A DNA stretch of 9,366 nt, taken from an uncultured Bacilli bacterium. Its GTDB lineage: Bacteria; Bacillota_I; Bacilli_A; RF39; UBA660. The notes under the pieces were generated by a model. It saw nothing but the letters and a program-made list of their open reading frames with translations, was not told the origin of the DNA and made no database searches. Positions 6,852-9,366 of this stretch are shown here, in pieces. The stretch's first letter is position 1. Each line of letters starts with the position of its first letter. A program made the position numbers and the translations under genes. The stretch is taken from positions 1-9,366 of the forward strand of contig CAJTYF010000050.1 in the NCBI GenBank assembly GCA_910583945.1. The letters are read 5' to 3'.

Positions 6852-6877
6852 AATAATTCCAAAAGAGGGGATTTTAG

Positions 6878-7828
6878 ATGACGTATCAAGAGATATATGA
6901 TTTTTATAGTTATCTTCAAGAAAATAATATTATACTTTCTTCCGTTTTAAAGAAGGAGCTTATTAAAAGTCCTTTACCAAAAAAGGCTTATTTTATTGTG
7001 AAATATTTTGATGAAACTATAGTAAAAGAATATCTTAACTTTGTTGATTCTCAGCAAGTTTTACTATTTTTAGAAGAACATATAGAAGAAAAAATTTCAA
7101 GTGATGAAATTATAGAAGCTATTAAAAGTATTGGCTCTCTCAAAGAAGAATTACAAGTATTCATGAGAAGAGCGTTATCCGATTCAGCTATACGTAATCA
7201 GCCTGATGTTCTTAACTTGATTTGTAAACAAGACAACAAATTTAAAATGAATGAAGTGACAAAAGCTGCTTCTGATAAGAAAATAAATCAAAATATGGAA
7301 TGGCTTATATTAATTGCCAGTCGAAAAGATGAATTAGAAATGTTTGTTTTAAGATTTTATTTAAGATTTGATTTTATCCGTGAAAATGACTATTTTGTAA
7401 ATTTAATTATCAGTCAAAATGGAGCACAAAAGATGAGTGAAATGGCTAAATCTTTAATGGAAGAGAGAATAAGGAAAAACAGTCCAATTATTGAACTTAT
7501 TAGTCATCAAAGTACTGCCGAGGATATGCGTGAAATTCGGCTAGCTTATTTAAATGATTTTATAACTAGAAAAATGAGTTTATTTCGTTTAATTGTTGAA
7601 CAAGAAAGTGCAGAGGAAAAAAGAATAATTAGAATAGCTATTATGGATAATAAAATTTCTAATTATGAAGAAGGAAAATGTTATATTCAGGAATATAAAA
7701 AAGTAAAAGAACAAGATCAAATATTAGAGGAAATGATTTTAGATGAAGAACAATATCGAAAAATGTTTGCGTTATTTGCAGATAATATTAAAGAAAGAGA
7801 GTATTTGTCAGAAAATCTATCAAGATAA
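6878..7828 (+). CDS. Helical-repeat protein built from 31-residue units, function unknown
   Basis: I do not recognise a family for this 316-residue, apparently cytoplasmic, all-helical protein. It has no signal peptide or membrane segment. Its core is a run of tandem units of exactly 31 residues: 105-135, 136-166, 167-197, 198-228 and 229-259. Position 1 is Ile, 10 is Leu and 11 is Ile in all five. Position 14 is Gln and 20 is Met in four of five, and 26 is Ala in three. A diverged unit precedes them (73-104, 32 residues) and another follows (260-290). Each unit looks like two short helices, so the protein should fold as an alpha solenoid, a shape usually used for binding proteins or nucleic acid. 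The C-terminus is charged and helical. The start is ATG 6878 with GAGGGG at 6865-6870. It lies between the IS and a J-domain gene and has its own promoter. Confidence 0.85.
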   Translation: MTYQEIYDFYSYLQENNIILSSVLKKELIKSPLPKKAYFIVKYFDETIVKEYLNFVDSQQVLLFLEEHIEEKISSDEIIEAIKSIGSLKEELQVFMRRALSDSAIRNQPDVLNLICKQDNKFKMNEVTKAASDKKINQNMEWLILIASRKDELEMFVLRFYLRFDFIRENDYFVNLIISQNGAQKMSEMAKSLMEERIRKNSPIIELISHQSTAEDMREIRLAYLNDFITRKMSLFRLIVEQESAEEKRIIRIAIMDNKISNYEEGKCYIQEYKKVKEQDQILEEMILDEEQYRKMFALFADNIKEREYLSENLSR

Positions 7829-7855
7829 CTTACTAACATTTAACTATACGCTTAT

Positions 7856-7884
7856 TTGACATATGCTCCTTTTTTTGATAGAAT
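7856..7884 (+). promoter_or_regulatory. Strong promoter of the J-domain gene
   Basis: A consensus -35 TTGACA (7856-7861) lies 17 bases before TAGAAT (7879-7884), which also has the extended TGA (7876-7878). The ATG at 7913 follows 28 bases after the -10. The TTG of the -35 box is in frame with the gene downstream but should not be its start, because it lies in the promoter itself. Confidence 0.8.
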
Positions 7885-7897
7885 ATTTTTCAATTTA

Positions 7898-7906
7898 AAG
7901 AGGGGG
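7898..7906 (+). promoter_or_regulatory. Ribosome binding site that fixes the J-domain gene start
   Basis: AAGAGGGGG lies 6 bases before ATG 7913. Together with the promoter at 7856-7884 it excludes the longer in-frame start at 7856. Confidence 0.8.
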
Positions 7907-7912
7907 ATAAAG

Positions 7913-9280
7913 ATGAGTCGATGTGAGGCTTTGAATTTGTTTAATGTGGTATTAAATAAAAATGGAGAATATACGCTTTTAAATGATTTTACGGAAGATG
8001 AGTTTAAGAAAGCTTGGCATTTTATTGCTAAAAAATGTCATCCGGATTCTAAAGGTGGAAGTACGATTTATTTTCAGAAATTAAAAGAGGCTAAAGAAAT
8101 TTTAGAAAAAAGTATTTGTAAAAAGAAGAGGGTTGTAGAACCTATCAAAAAAGAAAAGAAAACTTGTGATGTCCTTCAAAAAATTAAAGAAAATACTATC
8201 AATAAAATGAATGCCTTTCTATCAGAGAATGTTTCTTCTGAAATTCAAGTTTATTTAAAAAAATTAAAAAAAGATATTTTTTATCGAATAATTAAAATAA
8301 ATCAATTAAATAGTGAAATAGAGATTAAAGATGAGTATGATCAATTTTTAAATCAAGTATATATGGTTTATAATGAAATGAAAAAAGATTATTTTTATAA
8401 ACATTTTATAATAGAAGAAAGTGTAAAAGAATCTCTTCGTTATGACTGCAATATTGAAAACTTTTACCATCAATTAATGAATTTAAAGCAACAATATGGT
8501 TTCAAAAATTCTTTGGATGCTCTTATTCAAAATTATTACTCAAAAGAAAGTTTTACTTTTTTAAAAGATAGAATTGAAAGAATGATTGAAGTTTGTAGGG
8601 AATCTTTACGCTGTTCTTTAAGTAAAGAAATTATTATAGATAATTTTGAAAAAGGATTAGAGGATTTATTTTCTCGATATGATAAAATAGAAAATAGATT
8701 GCGAGTACTAAAAGAAGATAAAATTAACTCCATACAAATGCAGGAAATCGAATTATTAGAAATGAGTATGTATGAAACACCTTTAGAAAAAATAGAAGAA
8801 AAACTGTTTGTTTTAGAAAAACAAGTGCAAAATCCTTTTGTTAAAAGGGATTTGTATATTAAAGTAAAGGATGTAAAAGAGGAAGAAAAAGGTTCTATTT
8901 TTTTAGTCATTAATATTAAAGATGATAATTGTTTATTATTAGAGTGGCAATCATGTAAAGATACTCGACCTTTCATTCAAGAAGTTAGTAAAGCGTATAT
9001 TTTATCTCATTTTATTTTGTTGGAAAATTATTTTATTAGTGAAAATAAAGTTTTTAAAAGTTGGTATGGAAATGATTTATTGTATACTTTTGGGAATTTT
9101 TTACTTTTCATGATGGGAGAACAAATTGGTGTGGATCGAAAAGAAAATTATTTATCTTCTCCTGATTTATCTGTGATTAGTGAAGATAAATATCCTTTAA
9201 GGGATATAAAAATGGCTATTATTAAACAAATTTCATTAGATTTGAAGAAAAAAAATGAAACTCAAAAAAATTGTATGTAA
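7913..9280 (+). CDS. J-domain protein with a long unclassified helical region
   Basis: This is a 455-residue cytoplasmic protein. The N-terminal 65 residues match a J domain: helix II at about 27-41 (EDEFKKAWHFIAKKC), the diagnostic His-Pro-Asp at 43-45, the loop SKGG, and helix III at 52-66. J domains bind Hsp70 (DnaK) and stimulate its ATPase. The protein is not a standard DnaJ: it has no Gly/Phe-rich linker, no CxxCxGxG zinc repeats and no recognisable DnaJ C-terminal substrate domain. Residues 70-310 are lysine- and glutamate-rich and helical with coiled-coil character. Residues 315-455 look more globular, with strands around 328-345 and aromatic segments around 383-400. I infer a specialised co-chaperone that recruits DnaK to a specific client. 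It follows the 31-residue-repeat protein gene by 84 bases but has its own promoter. The start is ATG 7913. Confidence 0.85.
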   Translation: MSRCEALNLFNVVLNKNGEYTLLNDFTEDEFKKAWHFIAKKCHPDSKGGSTIYFQKLKEAKEILEKSICKKKRVVEPIKKEKKTCDVLQKIKENTINKMNAFLSENVSSEIQVYLKKLKKDIFYRIIKINQLNSEIEIKDEYDQFLNQVYMVYNEMKKDYFYKHFIIEESVKESLRYDCNIENFYHQLMNLKQQYGFKNSLDALIQNYYSKESFTFLKDRIERMIEVCRESLRCSLSKEIIIDNFEKGLEDLFSRYDKIENRLRVLKEDKINSIQMQEIELLEMSMYETPLEKIEEKLFVLEKQVQNPFVKRDLYIKVKDVKEEEKGSIFLVINIKDDNCLLLEWQSCKDTRPFIQEVSKAYILSHFILLENYFISENKVFKSWYGNDLLYTFGNFLLFMMGEQIGVDRKENYLSSPDLSVISEDKYPLRDIKMAIIKQISLDLKKKNETQKNCM

Positions 9281-9291
9281 CTATTTTTTTG
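9263..9291 (+). terminator. Possible A/T-stem terminator after the J-domain gene
   Basis: CAAAAAAAT (9263-9271) can pair with ATTTTTTTG (9283-9291) across the stop codon, with more T-runs following to 9314. The stem is nearly all A-T, so it is weak, but the position is right and no better candidate is present. Confidence 0.35.
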
Positions 9292-9312
9292 TTTTGTAAA
9301 TTTTTCTTTTTT

Positions 9313-9340
9313 TTGACACGATTTAATTTTTCATTATGAA
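9313..9340 (+). promoter_or_regulatory. Promoter-like site leading out of the window
   Basis: TTGACA (9313-9318) and TATGAA (9335-9340) are separated by 16 bases. Two 19-bp repeats begin in the spacer and cover the -10 box. It probably serves a gene to the right of the window. Confidence 0.4.
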
Positions 9341-9366
9341 GTTTTGCTTTCATTACGAAGTTGTGT
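9329..9366. repeat. Two tandem 19-bp repeats, cut by the window edge
   Basis: TTTCATTATGAAGTTTTGC (9329-9347) is followed directly by TTTCATTACGAAGTTGTGT (9348-9366), 15 of 19 identical. The core of each is a small dyad (TTCAT-T-ATGAA, and TTCAT-T-ACGAA in the second). The array may continue beyond the window. It could be an operator or the start of a longer repeat array. Confidence 0.55.

Noticed and set aside
6751..6861. TGTAAACTC followed by TAATAATTCCA occurs twice (6751-6777 and 6826-6861), across the right end of the IS.
   Set aside because: The two halves are at different spacing and the DNA is very AT-rich, so chance matches of 9-11 bases are expected. I could not make it into a promoter duplication.
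7856..7912. Longer J-domain gene reading from TTG 7856.
   Set aside because: That TTG is the first half of a consensus -35 box; the transcript should begin near 7891, after it. ATG 7913 has a strong ribosome site.
8536..8976. Minus-strand open frame of 146 codons.
   Set aside because: It lies wholly within the J-domain gene on the other strand, is Ser/Leu/Ile-rich as expected from antisense of Lys/Glu-rich helices, and has no family features.
1..9366. CRISPR array, tRNA, rRNA, riboswitch or toxin-antitoxin pair.
   Set aside because: I saw no regularly spaced repeats with unique spacers, no tRNA-like cloverleaf or rRNA sequence, no conserved riboswitch core upstream of the genes, and no small gene pair with toxin or antitoxin features.

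Overview
The window is very AT-rich DNA with tightly packed genes from a low-GC, Gram-positive-type bacterium. It carries peptidoglycan precursor genes (a MurF-type ligase and D-Ala-D-Ala ligase), so the organism should make a cell wall. Tryptophan is encoded by TGG throughout, and TGA acts as a stop for the transposase, so code 11 fits better than the Mycoplasma code. Strong Shine-Dalgarno sites and a lysine- and isoleucine-rich proteome point to Bacillota or wall-bearing relatives of the Mollicutes (for example Erysipelotrichia-like lineages). I cannot name a species.

Layout. 1-176: a 3' remnant resembling the C-terminus of a Rpn/PD-(D/E)XK nuclease-type transposase, with a GC-rich hairpin inside it. 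241-1882: a well-formed promoter and a gene for a membrane-anchored protein with a large extracytoplasmic region of degenerate repeats, closed by an intrinsic terminator. 1998-5534: an operon of an alpha/beta hydrolase, a MurF-type ligase whose N-terminus is a membrane domain, and a D-alanine--D-alanine ligase. The three genes are 9-12 bases apart, and the second and third have Shine-Dalgarno sites overlapping the preceding stop codon. 5544-6796: an IS30-family insertion sequence on the minus strand with a frameshifted transposase. 6878-7828: a helical protein made of near-perfect 31-residue repeats. 7913-9280: a J-domain protein with a long, unclassified helical C-terminal part. 9313-9366: a promoter-like site overlapped by two 19-bp repeats, probably leading to a gene outside the window.

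How it fits together. The middle operon supplies and uses D-Ala-D-Ala: Ddl makes the dipeptide and the MurF-type ligase adds it to the UDP-MurNAc-tripeptide, apparently at the membrane. The IS appears to have inserted into the operon's terminator and duplicated a 16-bp part of it (5528-5543 and 6797-6812). This left ddl intact but moved the working terminator about 1.25 kb downstream. That behaviour matches what is known of IS1630, an IS30-family element that targets and duplicates inverted repeats.

The best candidate for something undescribed is the pair at 6878-9280, a 31-residue-repeat solenoid protein next to a non-canonical J-domain protein. No known function can be assigned to the pair from the sequence alone.
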